From assembly GCA_023422635.1 (NCBI GenBank), contig JAFAGO010000031.1, positions 1 through 64,000 on the forward strand: DNA of 64,000 nt, read 5' to 3'. Each line of letters opens with the position of its first letter. Positions within the stretch are counted from its first letter, which is position 1. The notes beneath the pieces were generated by a model, which saw only the letters and a program-made list of their open reading frames with translations, made no database searches and was not told where the DNA came from. A program made the translations under genes and the position numbers. Source of the stretch: Bacteroidota bacterium. Its GTDB lineage: Bacteria; Bacteroidota; Bacteroidia; Flavobacteriales; Weeksellaceae. This document shows positions 9,445 to 17,989 of this stretch, piece by piece.

Positions 9445-10896
9445 ATGAAAAAATTCATCATTACAATACTATGTACTTCTGCCATTTTCACCTTTAACTC
9501 TTGCGGGCGAGATTTTGAAGAAATTAACACAGATACCAGCCGAATTTTAAATCCATCTGTTGGAAGTTTGCTGAGTCCAATTCAATATGAAATGGGATCG
9601 TATGGCTACAACAGAGCGAATGATTTTACATTCGATCTTATGCAGGTATCTCTAGATTTTCCGAATGAAGGAAACACATATAGCCGATATTACCTTACCG
9701 AATCCAGCGGAAATGGCTATTGGAATACGTGCTACAAGTGGCTGAAACAAATTCAGGATATGAAAAAATTCGCCATTAAAGAACAAAATAACAACTACTT
9801 GGCTATTTCTTTGGTATTGAATGCGTGGATTTATTCCAATCTTACAGACGCGTTTGGTGACATTCCTTTCTCGGAAGCTTTAAAAATTGAAGAAGGAATT
9901 ATGAAGCCAAAATTTGATCATCAAAAAGATATCTACGTTCAACTTTTGGATGATTTAAAAGAAGCGAATGGCCTTTTTGAAACCTCATCCAAACTTTCGG
10001 AAACGGATCTTTTCTATAATGCCAATAACGACGCGAATGGAATCTTGAAATGGAAAAAATTCTGCAACGCTTTATCTTTACGCTTGTTAACAAGAATTTC
10101 AAGTAAAAATGGCGAAGTAAATGTAAACGAAAGAATTCAAGAAATTGTAAATAATCCCACCACGTACCCCATTTTTGAAAGCAACGATGACGGTTTGAAA
10201 TTAGAAATTTCGGGTATTGCACCATTTTTACCTCCTATTGCACGACCTCAAGATTTCACCAGCTATAGAGCTGCAGGAGAATTTTTTGTGCAAACACTTG
10301 CCGATAATAACGATCCCAGAATGTCGCTTTTTTTTAGCAAAGCAAAAAACCTTTCTACCAACTCCGACATTGGCTATGAAGGAGCTCCATCAGGTTATGC
10401 TTTGGGGACAGTATTCGATTATCAACCCTCGAATATGAACCAAAATTTAGCAAAAGCGCCGCTAAAAGTTTTGATTATGACATACTCTGAACTTCAATTT
10501 ATTTTAGCCGAACTTTCATTAAAAGGCATCATTTCTGGAAACACTCAGAATTACTATGAAAAAGGCGTTACATCAATTATTGAAGATTGGGGACAAACCG
10601 TTCCTGAGAACTATTTCAGCAATCCGAAATTGGCATTTAATAATACATTAGAGCAAATTATGGTACAGAAATACGTGTCGTTATTCTTTGTGGATCATCA
10701 ACAATGGTACGAACAACGCAGAACGGGTTTTCCTGTATTGCCCAACAACGGCGGACTAATGAACGATGGAAAAATGCCAAAACGCTTTATGTATCCTAAT
10801 AATCCACGAATTATGAACACCGATAATTACAATCAAGCGGTTACCAATATGGGTGGAGATAACATTAACACCTTAGTATGGTGGAACAAACCTTAA
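9445..10896 (+). CDS. SusD/RagB-family surface lipoprotein
   Basis: The substrate-binding lid of the SusCD importer. The 483-residue protein has a lipoprotein signal with lipobox FNSC (Cys20). The following acidic GRDFEE resembles the Bacteroidota surface-export signal. The body is the alpha-helical TPR-like SusD fold: NGYWNTCYKWLKQIQDM, AWIYSNLTDAFGDIPFSEAL and the late PNNPRIMNTDNYNQAV are typical of the SusD-like_2 group. It starts 21 bp after susC and ends 16 bp before the phosphodiesterase gene, which argues for one transcript. The ligand cannot be read from the sequence; the downstream enzymes point to a phosphodiester such as a phospholipid headgroup. Confidence 0.92.
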   Translation: MKKFIITILCTSAIFTFNSCGRDFEEINTDTSRILNPSVGSLLSPIQYEMGSYGYNRANDFTFDLMQVSLDFPNEGNTYSRYYLTESSGNGYWNTCYKWLKQIQDMKKFAIKEQNNNYLAISLVLNAWIYSNLTDAFGDIPFSEALKIEEGIMKPKFDHQKDIYVQLLDDLKEANGLFETSSKLSETDLFYNANNDANGILKWKKFCNALSLRLLTRISSKNGEVNVNERIQEIVNNPTTYPIFESNDDGLKLEISGIAPFLPPIARPQDFTSYRAAGEFFVQTLADNNDPRMSLFFSKAKNLSTNSDIGYEGAPSGYALGTVFDYQPSNMNQNLAKAPLKVLIMTYSELQFILAELSLKGIISGNTQNYYEKGVTSIIEDWGQTVPENYFSNPKLAFNNTLEQIMVQKYVSLFFVDHQQWYEQRRTGFPVLPNNGGLMNDGKMPKRFMYPNNPRIMNTDNYNQAVTNMGGDNINTLVWWNKP

Positions 10897-10912
10897 AAAA
10901 TAAAATACAACT

Positions 10913-11662
10913 ATGAAAAAAATACTGAGCTTCAGTGCCATCACTTTTACTGTGATGTGTTGGGCGCAAACGCAAATAATTGCCCATCGAGGGTATTGGA
11001 AAACAGAACCCGCAACAGCACAAAACTCTATTGAATCTCTAAAAAATGCACAAAAATTAAAAGTGTACGGAAGTGAATTTGATGTACGCATGACGAAAGA
11101 TGGTGTTTTGGTCATCAATCATGATCCTGAATTAAATGAAATTTCTATTGCGAAAACCGATTATAAAACTTTAAAAAAACAAAAACTTTCCAATGGCGAA
11201 TCCATCGCTACGCTTCAGCAGTATCTGAAACAAGGAAAGAAAGATTCTTCAGTACGTTTAATTGTAGAGTTAAAATCTTTAAAAACAGAAGCTCTAGAAA
11301 ATGAAATGACGCAGAAGGCAATCGAAACTGTACAAAAATTAGGAATCGAAGATCAAGTAGATTACATTTCTTTCAGTTTAAATATCTGTAAACAAATTAA
11401 AAAAATTCAACCAAAAGCAGTTGTACAGTATTTACGAGGTGATATTTCGCCTTCTGAAATTAAAAAATTAGGCATCGACGGCATCGATTATCATTACAAC
11501 GTATTCTTAGAAAAGGAGAAAACTTGGCTTTCCGAAGCAAAGGAACTTGGCCTTATCACCAATGCTTGGACTGTAGATGATCCCGAAATTTTTCTAAAAC
11601 TAAAATCAGCAGGAATCCAATTGATTACCACCGACATTCCTGAACAACTTTTGAACGAATAA
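10913..11662 (+). CDS. Secreted glycerophosphodiester phosphodiesterase
   Basis: Hydrolyses glycerophosphodiesters (deacylated phospholipids) to glycerol 3-phosphate and an alcohol. The 249-residue protein has a signal peptide (cleavage near CWA-QTQ), so it acts in the periplasm or outside. GDPD motifs are visible: IIAHRG at the N-terminus (catalytic His), GSEFDVR (metal-binding Glu and Asp), INHD (second His), VELKS (third metal ligand) and a C-terminal NAWTVDDPE. The usual PENT motif after HRG reads AQNS. The length is normal for the family. Third gene of the SusCD operon; its stop and the next start are one base apart, consistent with translational coupling. Confidence 0.92.
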   Translation: MKKILSFSAITFTVMCWAQTQIIAHRGYWKTEPATAQNSIESLKNAQKLKVYGSEFDVRMTKDGVLVINHDPELNEISIAKTDYKTLKKQKLSNGESIATLQQYLKQGKKDSSVRLIVELKSLKTEALENEMTQKAIETVQKLGIEDQVDYISFSLNICKQIKKIQPKAVVQYLRGDISPSEIKKLGIDGIDYHYNVFLEKEKTWLSEAKELGLITNAWTVDDPEIFLKLKSAGIQLITTDIPEQLLNE

Positions 11663-11663
11663 C

Positions 11664-13253
11664 ATGAAAAAAATATTTTTTACACTTAGCATTTTTGCTG
11701 CAACACTTTCATTTGCACAACAATATGCAAAAGGTTATGTTTTTGAAGACACCAATAACAACGGCAAGAAAGATCGAAAAGAAAAGGGAATTCCCAATAT
11801 TTCTGTCTCCAATGGTTCCGATGTTGTTACCAGTGATCAAAACGGATTTTACAGCATTCCTGTTCAGGACGACAATATTATTTTTGTAATTAAGCCGAGT
11901 GGCTACTCCACCAAAATTAAAGAAAATCAACTTCCTGAATTCTATTACATTCACAAGCCTCAAGGTTCCCCAAAAAATTTCAAATATAAAGGCGTTGAAC
12001 CAACAGGACCACTTCCAAAAGAAATTAATTTTCCACTTAACAAACAAAAAGAGGATAATCAATTTCAAATTCTTGTTTTTGGCGATCCGCAACCTTATAA
12101 TCAAAAAGAGGTAGATTATTTCCGAAGAGGAATTATTAATGAAGTTAAAAACAATAAAAAACAAGCCGTTTTCGGGATAACCTTAGGCGATTTGGTGGGC
12201 GATAATTTGAATCTTCACCCCGAATACATCGCTTCTGTTCAAGAGTTGAAATTGCCTTGGTACAATGTTATGGGCAACCACGACATGAATTACGAAGCCA
12301 AAGAAGATCAACACGCTGATGAAACTTTTGAATCTCATTTCGGGCCAGCCAACTATGCGTTCAATTATGGTAAAGTTCACTTTATTATTCTTGATGACAT
12401 TCTCTATCCCGATCCGCGCGATGGTAAAAGCTATTGGGGCGGATTTCGAGAAGACCAACTAACTTTCGTGGAAAATGATTTAAAAAACACTCCAAAAGAT
12501 CACTTGGTTGTTGTGGCTTTTCATATCCAAATGAATCCAGAAAAAGTAGGCGAAAATACTTTTAGATTGGAAGATCGCCAACGCCTTTTCGATGCATTGA
12601 AACCTTTCTCGAATGTTTTAATGATGTCCGCGCACACCCACAAGCAAAGTCAGATTTTCTATACCAAAAAAGACGGTTGGGAAGGACAGAAAGACTTACA
12701 CGAATACAATGTAGGAACTACTTCTGGAGATTGGTATTCGGGAACAATCGATGAAATAGGCGTTCCGAAATCCATCATGCGCGATGGAACCTATCGCGGT
12801 TACTCGTATATCGATTTTGATGGAAATCAGTATAAAATTAAATACAAAACAGCAGGAAAACCAGAGGATTTTCAGATCAGTTTACATCTTCCAAAAGCAA
12901 TTCCGTTCTCTTTAAAAACATCTGCTAATATTGTAGCAAACTTTTTTATGGGAAGCAAAAAAGATGAACTTTTCTACCGCATTGATAATGGCAAATGGGA
13001 AAAAATGAAATATACAGAAACATTTGATCCCAACTATACCCACAGCGTTCTTGAATGGGATTATACACCAGAATTGATGCAAGGGAGAAGACCGAATAAT
13101 CCGGATGAATCCCGACATTTATGGAGCGTGGGCTTCCCAAGAAATCTTGAAAAAGGGAAACATACCGTAGAAGTAAAAGTTACCGATCGATACGGAAATA
13201 CGTTTACTGCAAAAGAAGATTTTTCGGTTGAGGATGTAAAAATAATTCCATAA
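11664..13253 (+). CDS. Secreted calcineurin-like metallophosphoesterase with N- and C-terminal beta domains
   Basis: A 529-residue exported phosphoesterase. Order: signal peptide (to about residue 18), an N-terminal SdrD-B-like domain with DTNNNGKKDRKEKGI (MetallophosN-type), the calcineurin-like core (about residues 130-340), and a C-terminal beta domain (MetallophosC-type). Metal-binding motifs are GDPQP (DxQ in place of the usual DxH), GDLVGD, GNHD, AFHIQ and AHTHK. The substrate is probably a phosphomonoester or diester. As the last gene of an operon with a SusCD importer and a GDPD, it could release phosphate from the imported compound (inference). A strong terminator follows at 13277-13311. 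Confidence 0.88.
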   Translation: MKKIFFTLSIFAATLSFAQQYAKGYVFEDTNNNGKKDRKEKGIPNISVSNGSDVVTSDQNGFYSIPVQDDNIIFVIKPSGYSTKIKENQLPEFYYIHKPQGSPKNFKYKGVEPTGPLPKEINFPLNKQKEDNQFQILVFGDPQPYNQKEVDYFRRGIINEVKNNKKQAVFGITLGDLVGDNLNLHPEYIASVQELKLPWYNVMGNHDMNYEAKEDQHADETFESHFGPANYAFNYGKVHFIILDDILYPDPRDGKSYWGGFREDQLTFVENDLKNTPKDHLVVVAFHIQMNPEKVGENTFRLEDRQRLFDALKPFSNVLMMSAHTHKQSQIFYTKKDGWEGQKDLHEYNVGTTSGDWYSGTIDEIGVPKSIMRDGTYRGYSYIDFDGNQYKIKYKTAGKPEDFQISLHLPKAIPFSLKTSANIVANFFMGSKKDELFYRIDNGKWEKMKYTETFDPNYTHSVLEWDYTPELMQGRRPNNPDESRHLWSVGFPRNLEKGKHTVEVKVTDRYGNTFTAKEDFSVEDVKIIP

Positions 13254-13276
13254 CTATTATCTTTTCAATTCTTTTT

Positions 13277-13311
13277 AGATCAGCGTTTTTTATAGCGCTG
13301 ATCTTTTTTTT
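13277..13311 (+). terminator. Intrinsic terminator of the SusCD-phosphodiesterase operon
   Basis: AGATCAGCG, ten bases, CGCTGATCT then eight T residues: a perfect 9-bp stem with a long T-run, 24 bp after the last stop of the operon. Confidence 0.9.
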
Positions 13312-13466
13312 GAAAGCATGTTGTTAAGGAAAGAAAGCAACATTTCTAATTAAAACCCTTTAAACAAAACCACCAAAAACAGTGAAAACATATTTAACAA
13401 ATAAGAACCCCATAAAAAACAATGTAATTTAAAATAAAAAAATACTTTTTATAATCAGAAAATATA

Positions 13467-13474
13467 TATTTTTG
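13467..13474 (+). promoter_or_regulatory. -7 promoter element TATTTTTG of amtB
   Basis: TAnnTTTG match 20 bp upstream of the amtB ATG. No clear -33 TTG. Confidence 0.5.
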
Positions 13475-13494
13475 TGTGGTAAAAAAAATAAAAT

Positions 13495-14841
13495 ATGAAA
13501 ATTGAAAAGCGCTGGATTATTTCTTTTATTGTAATTGCTTTGGTATCTTTTGCTGGATTATTTTGGCCAGAATCGGAAGGATTTACCCATCCGGAAAACT
13601 ATCTTTCAGAGGATAAAATCGTAGGATCAGATGTAGCTTGGATTCTTTCCGCTTCTGGCCTTGTTTTACTAATGACACCTGGATTATCCTTTTTTTATGG
13701 TGGAATGGTTGGTAAAAAAAATATCATTTCTACAATGCTCCAAAGTTTTATTGCGTTAGGCGTCATTTCTATTTTATGGTTAGTAGTAGGTTTTTCCCTT
13801 TCTTTCGGCGATTCAATTGGCATCACCATTAATGGGGAACATTACGGAATTATTGGGAATCCGTTTACGTATATGTTTTTTAAAGATGTAGGCGCTTTGC
13901 CACATGTTGCAATGGCATCCTCGATTCCATTTGTTCTTTTTGCCTTATTTCAAATGAAGTTTGCTGTAATAACTCCAGCGTTAATTACAGGTTCTTTTGC
14001 AGAACGTGTTCGTTTTATATCGTATTTAATTTTTATTGTTTTATTCAGCTTGTGCATTTATACGCCACTTTGCCATATGGTTTGGAGCCCTGATGGTTTA
14101 CTTACCAAATACTTCGGCGTTAAAGATTTCGCAGGCGGAACGGTTGTTCATATGAGTGCAGGTTTCGCTGCTTTAGCGGGCGCAATTGTAATTGGAAAAA
14201 GAAAAAATCCTGGTCACGAACCCTCCAACATCCCGTATGTTTTGTTAGGAACGGGAATGCTTTGGTTCGGATGGTTTGGATTTAACGCAGGATCTGCTTT
14301 ATCGGCGAACGCCACAGCTGCTTTAGCTTTCGGAACCACAACAATAGCCTCAGGTGCAGCAATGATTACTTGGATTTTCTTCGATAGAATCAATGGAAGA
14401 AAAGTATCCGCTTTAGGAGCTTGCATTGGAGCTGTAGTAGGTTTAGTTGCCATTACACCAGCTTGCGGATTTGTAACAATTCCTGAAAGTTTGTTTATCG
14501 GCTTTATTTCTTCGGTTGTTTCAAACATTTTGGTAAACTGGAAAAAACTTAAAAAAATTGATGACACTTTAGATGTTTTCGCTTGCCACGGCGTAGGTGG
14601 AATTATGGGAATGATCATGACCGCAATTTTAGCTCACGGTGAGGATGCGAGTTTACTTCACGGTGGTTTTGGAGTATTTGCGCACCATATGATTGCCCTT
14701 GTTTTGGTTTCTATTTTTGCTTTCTTTGGATCAATTATTTTGTATAAAATCACCAATTTCATCCTTCCACTTCGTGTAACAGAGGAATCTGAAAGTGTTG
14801 GTTTAGATAAATCGCAACACGATGAACGGATCTGTTGGTAA
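13495..14841 (+). CDS. amtB: Ammonium transporter AmtB
   Basis: Inner-membrane ammonium channel of the Amt/MEP/Rh family, 448 residues with about 11-12 membrane helices. Family marks: an early VAWILSASGLVLLMTPGLSF helix, FFYGGMV, the first pore histidine in FAGGTVVHMSAG, WFGWFGFNAGSA and the second pore histidine in CHGVGGIMG. The N-terminus has an extra hydrophobic segment before the first conserved helix, which could be a signal sequence or helix. The C-terminal tail is short and ends ICW. No glnK/glnB gene, the usual partner, is adjacent. Promoter at 13467-13474. The next gene has its own promoter and is disrupted. Confidence 0.96.
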   Translation: MKIEKRWIISFIVIALVSFAGLFWPESEGFTHPENYLSEDKIVGSDVAWILSASGLVLLMTPGLSFFYGGMVGKKNIISTMLQSFIALGVISILWLVVGFSLSFGDSIGITINGEHYGIIGNPFTYMFFKDVGALPHVAMASSIPFVLFALFQMKFAVITPALITGSFAERVRFISYLIFIVLFSLCIYTPLCHMVWSPDGLLTKYFGVKDFAGGTVVHMSAGFAALAGAIVIGKRKNPGHEPSNIPYVLLGTGMLWFGWFGFNAGSALSANATAALAFGTTTIASGAAMITWIFFDRINGRKVSALGACIGAVVGLVAITPACGFVTIPESLFIGFISSVVSNILVNWKKLKKIDDTLDVFACHGVGGIMGMIMTAILAHGEDASLLHGGFGVFAHHMIALVLVSIFAFFGSIILYKITNFILPLRVTEESESVGLDKSQHDERICW

Positions 14842-14887
14842 AACCTTCTTCAAAAAAAAAGATTATCTATTTCCCATTACAAATTGA

Positions 14888-14895
14888 TATTTTTG
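14888..14895 (+). promoter_or_regulatory. -7 promoter element TATTTTTG upstream of the broken secreted-protein gene
   Basis: TAnnTTTG match 16 bp before ATG 14912. It supports the idea that the original gene began at 14912 and not at the later ATG 15095. Confidence 0.45.
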
Positions 14896-14911
14896 TAGGA
14901 AACAATGACCA

Positions 14912-15805
14912 ATGCAACAGATTTCAGAACTCGGTTTACTTACCTTATTTTGTCTTTTCCTTGGTATTTATACCAATGCGTAAGATGAAAATTCAATTTA
15001 CACCAACGGCGTTTACACTTTTGCAGAAAACAAAACGCAGAAAGTTTTTACCGATTGGAGTCGCATTCGCGAACAACCGTTTGTTGAAGGAAAAATGATC
15101 GATTCCATAGCATCGAATACCTTCGTTACCATATTAAAAGATACAGAAATTCCTTTGAAATTAGGAGAGCGCTCTGCCAATTGGTATCTTATATCGTATA
15201 CTTCTCAAGAACAAAAAAAGCAAGGATACCTTTGGGGAGGCAATTTAAGTATTGGTTACCGACACAAAAATGGTGAAGATTTTTTATTCGGATTAGGAAA
15301 ATCAGATAAGAAAATTGATGCTGAAGGCGCTTCGCAAAACATCAATATTGGAAGCATTAAAAGAATGCTCAACCAAACCACTTTGGATGAAGTTTATTTC
15401 GAAACCGGAATTGGCGAATCGTTAAGCAGCGCATCTTTTACTATTGATGATTCTCGAGGTCTTAAAAATGTTGACTTTATGATTTCTGCATTGGTAACCG
15501 GAGAAGCATGTGGAATTCCATCGTACCAAAATAGCTTTCTTTTTACTTCAAATCAAAAAATCATTCCTCTTCCACAATTGGTTAATATTGGTGATGCTGA
15601 TGTTTTTTATGATTCAGAAGCGTTTATTTTTCCTGATGAAGATGGAGGAATTCCCAACACAATATTTTTAGAGAAAGAAAGAATGGAAAGAGATGACGAA
15701 GACCGCGAAATAAAAAACGGTGAGAAAATTTCGTTTTCTTGGGATGGAACAACTCTTTCTGAAGGCAAACAAATTTCTACTTTTAAAGAAAGTCCAACGC
15801 CATAA
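14912..15805 (+). pseudogene. Secreted protein gene interrupted by an in-frame TAA at 14981
   Basis: ATG 14912 opens a signal peptide (MQQISELGLLTLFCLFLGIY, then TNA) that stops at TAA 14981-14983, codon 24. The same frame continues without another stop to 15805: DENSIYTNGVYTF then about 260 more codons. Reading the stop as CAA (Gln) restores a normal cleavage site, TNA-QDEN, so a single C-to-T change explains it. The remainder, from ATG 15095, is a 236-residue frame with an SH3-like start (NTFVTILKDTEIP ... GYLWGGNLS) and an acidic C-terminus; its function is unknown. Without the signal peptide the product would not be exported. A sequencing error is the main alternative. Confidence 0.7.
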
Positions 15806-15821
15806 TTAGAAATCCTTGTTT

Positions 15822-17897
15822 TTAAGAATTCAATAAACGATCGAGGATTTTTGTTACTTTATCTGCATTGGGAAGCACTTCATTTTCCAACTGAATATTG
15901 ATTGGGATTGCGGGAACATTTAAGGAACCCAATGTTTCCACAGGAGCATCCAAAAATCGAAAACACGCTTTAGAAATTCTGTACGCCAAAGCTTCGGCAA
16001 AGGAATTATTCAATTGTTCCTCTGTCAAAACTAAACATTTTCCGTGTTGTTGCACGCGATTAAAAATAAAATCTTCATCTAACGGAATCAACGTTCGAAT
16101 ATCAACAATTTCTATTCTTCCATTCCATTTTTTAGCTGCTGCTTTCGCCCAATAAACGCCCATTCCATACGTGATTACAACAGCAGTTCTGCCTTTCTGA
16201 ATTTCATCATCATTTGCCGAAAGTCCAATTGCCGCTTTCCCCAAAGGCAAAATATAATCTTCCGAAGGTTCGACTGTTTTGGCATCATCCGTTCCCAGAA
16301 CTTTAGACCAATACAACCCTTTATGTTCAAGAAAAACAACCGGATTAGGATCGTAAAAAGCTGCTTTAAACAAACCTTTAAAATCTGCAGCGTTACTTGG
16401 ATAAGCGATTTTAATTCCTTTTACATTGGCAAGAATACTTTCAACACTACCACTATGATACGGTCCGCCACCGCCATAAGCGCCAATGGGAACTCGAATA
16501 ATGGCACTTACCGGAAATTTTCCATTGGAGAGATAACAGGATTTCGCAACTTCTGTTATCAATTGGTTAAATCCTGGAAAAATATAATCCGCGAATTGCA
16601 CTTCAACGATTGGTTTTAAGCCAACGGCGCTCATTCCGATTGTGGAACCAATAATATACGCCTCTTGAATTGCCGTGTTAAAAACGCGTTTGTTCCCAAA
16701 TTTTTTACCCAATGTAGCGGCCTCTCGAAAAACACCCCCAATTCGCTCCCCAACATCTTGCCCATACAACATCGCTTCTGGATGTTTATACATCAACTCT
16801 TGAATTGCATGAATTCCAGCATCAACCATGCGTATTTTTTCTTTAACGCCAAATGGTTGTCGCGTTCCCCGTTCTTCTGTAATCGAAGTCGACGCAAAAA
16901 TATGATCAAGAACAGAAGTTGGATCGGGATCAATTGCCTTTTTTGCACTTTCAAAAGCTTTTTGTACTTCCAAACGCGCATTGTCTTCAGTTGATTTTAA
17001 TTCCTCCTCATTCCACCCTTCTGATCGTAAATACTTTCTTAAAATAATTCCAGGATCTTTTTTCCGATGCAAATCCAAATCGCTCTTGTCACGGTAAAAT
17101 TCTCTGCGAACTCCTGAAGTATGATGCCCAATCAACACTGTTTTTGCACAAACCAAAATCGGTTTTCTTTCATTTCGAACATAATTGAATGCGTTTTTCA
17201 TCACGTTGAAACTTTCCATAAAATTAGTTCCATCGACACGAATTCTATTTAATCCTTTAAAACCCGAAACAAAGTCGTACGCATCAACGGTACGCGCTTC
17301 CTCTTTCCTTACAGAAATTCCCCAATCATTATCTTGAACTAGAAAAATTATGGGCAACTGATGCAAAGAAGCAAATTGTAGCGCTTCACTCACCTCACCT
17401 TCTGTTACAGAATTATCGCCCAAGCTGCAGACAACAACTGGATTTTGCTTGAATTTTTGTAATTGAAACTCTTCAATGTACCGTATTCCTTGTGCAATTC
17501 CTGTGGTTGGAATCGCCTGCATTCCCGTAGCGGAGCTTTGGTGAATTATTCTCGGAATTCCCTTTTGTAAAGATGAGGGATGACTATAATAGGATCTACC
17601 GCCTGAAAACGAATCCTCTTTCTTCGCTAAAAGCTGCAGCATTAATTGATAGGGTGTAAAACCCAAACCCAAGAGCAAACTTTCGTCTCGATAATACGGA
17701 GAAACCCAATCTTCCTCCGCCAAATGATACGCAGTTGCGAGTTGTATAGCTTCATGACCGCGAGAAGTACTATGAACGTATCGAATGTTATTTTTATTTT
17801 CTTCGTAAAGATCCGCCATTGCACGAGCAAGCATCATATGCTGATACGCCTTTTGTAAAAGATCTTTTGAAAGAGGGGAAACGAACGCTTTATCCAT
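15822..17897 (-). CDS. Fused E1 alpha-beta 2-oxoacid dehydrogenase (branched-chain type)
   Basis: Thiamine-diphosphate-dependent E1 of a 2-oxoacid dehydrogenase complex, most likely the branched-chain (2-oxoisovalerate) type. The 691-residue protein fuses both subunits. The alpha half (about 1-330) has STSRGHEAIQLA, YYRDESLLLGLG and the ThDP motif GDNSVTEGEV ... QDN, where GDN replaces the common GDG. The beta half (about 345-691) has GQDVGERIGGVF, the active-site Glu in TAIQEAYI, RVPIGAYGGGGPYHSGS and FLEHKGLYW. Fused E1 proteins are common in Bacteroidota. E2 and E3 genes are not nearby; lipoyl synthase (44191-45072) supplies the E2 cofactor. ATG 17897 is chosen because a -7 box lies at 17904-17911, inside the longer frame. 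Confidence 0.93.
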   Translation of the reverse strand: MDKAFVSPLSKDLLQKAYQHMMLARAMADLYEENKNNIRYVHSTSRGHEAIQLATAYHLAEEDWVSPYYRDESLLLGLGFTPYQLMLQLLAKKEDSFSGGRSYYSHPSSLQKGIPRIIHQSSATGMQAIPTTGIAQGIRYIEEFQLQKFKQNPVVVCSLGDNSVTEGEVSEALQFASLHQLPIIFLVQDNDWGISVRKEEARTVDAYDFVSGFKGLNRIRVDGTNFMESFNVMKNAFNYVRNERKPILVCAKTVLIGHHTSGVRREFYRDKSDLDLHRKKDPGIILRKYLRSEGWNEEELKSTEDNARLEVQKAFESAKKAIDPDPTSVLDHIFASTSITEERGTRQPFGVKEKIRMVDAGIHAIQELMYKHPEAMLYGQDVGERIGGVFREAATLGKKFGNKRVFNTAIQEAYIIGSTIGMSAVGLKPIVEVQFADYIFPGFNQLITEVAKSCYLSNGKFPVSAIIRVPIGAYGGGGPYHSGSVESILANVKGIKIAYPSNAADFKGLFKAAFYDPNPVVFLEHKGLYWSKVLGTDDAKTVEPSEDYILPLGKAAIGLSANDDEIQKGRTAVVITYGMGVYWAKAAAKKWNGRIEIVDIRTLIPLDEDFIFNRVQQHGKCLVLTEEQLNNSFAEALAYRISKACFRFLDAPVETLGSLNVPAIPINIQLENEVLPNADKVTKILDRLLNS

Positions 17898-17903
17898 AGA
17901 AAA

Positions 17904-17911
17904 CAAATATA
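17904..17911 (-). promoter_or_regulatory. -7 promoter element TATATTTG of the fused E1 gene
   Basis: TAnnTTTG match ending six bases before ATG 17897. The transcript would be nearly leaderless, and the upstream extension of the frame would not be transcribed. Confidence 0.5.
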
Positions 17912-17940
17912 ATGATTCTGAAATAAAGACAGTTACCACA

Positions 17941-17967
17941 AAAAAAAGACCGCAATACTGCGATCTT
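17941..17967 (-). terminator. Intrinsic terminator of the subtilase gene
   Basis: On the minus strand AAGATCGC, a short loop, GCGGTCTT then a T-run: 8 bp with one mismatch. It lies between the subtilase stop and the promoter of the fused E1 gene. Confidence 0.7.
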
Positions 17968-17989
17968 CTTTTATCTATTTATACAGAAA

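Noticed and set aside
14835..15098. 87-codon frame downstream of amtB
   Set aside because: It lies in another frame of the broken secreted-protein gene, whose own frame has a promoter, a signal peptide and intact sequence beyond the stop.
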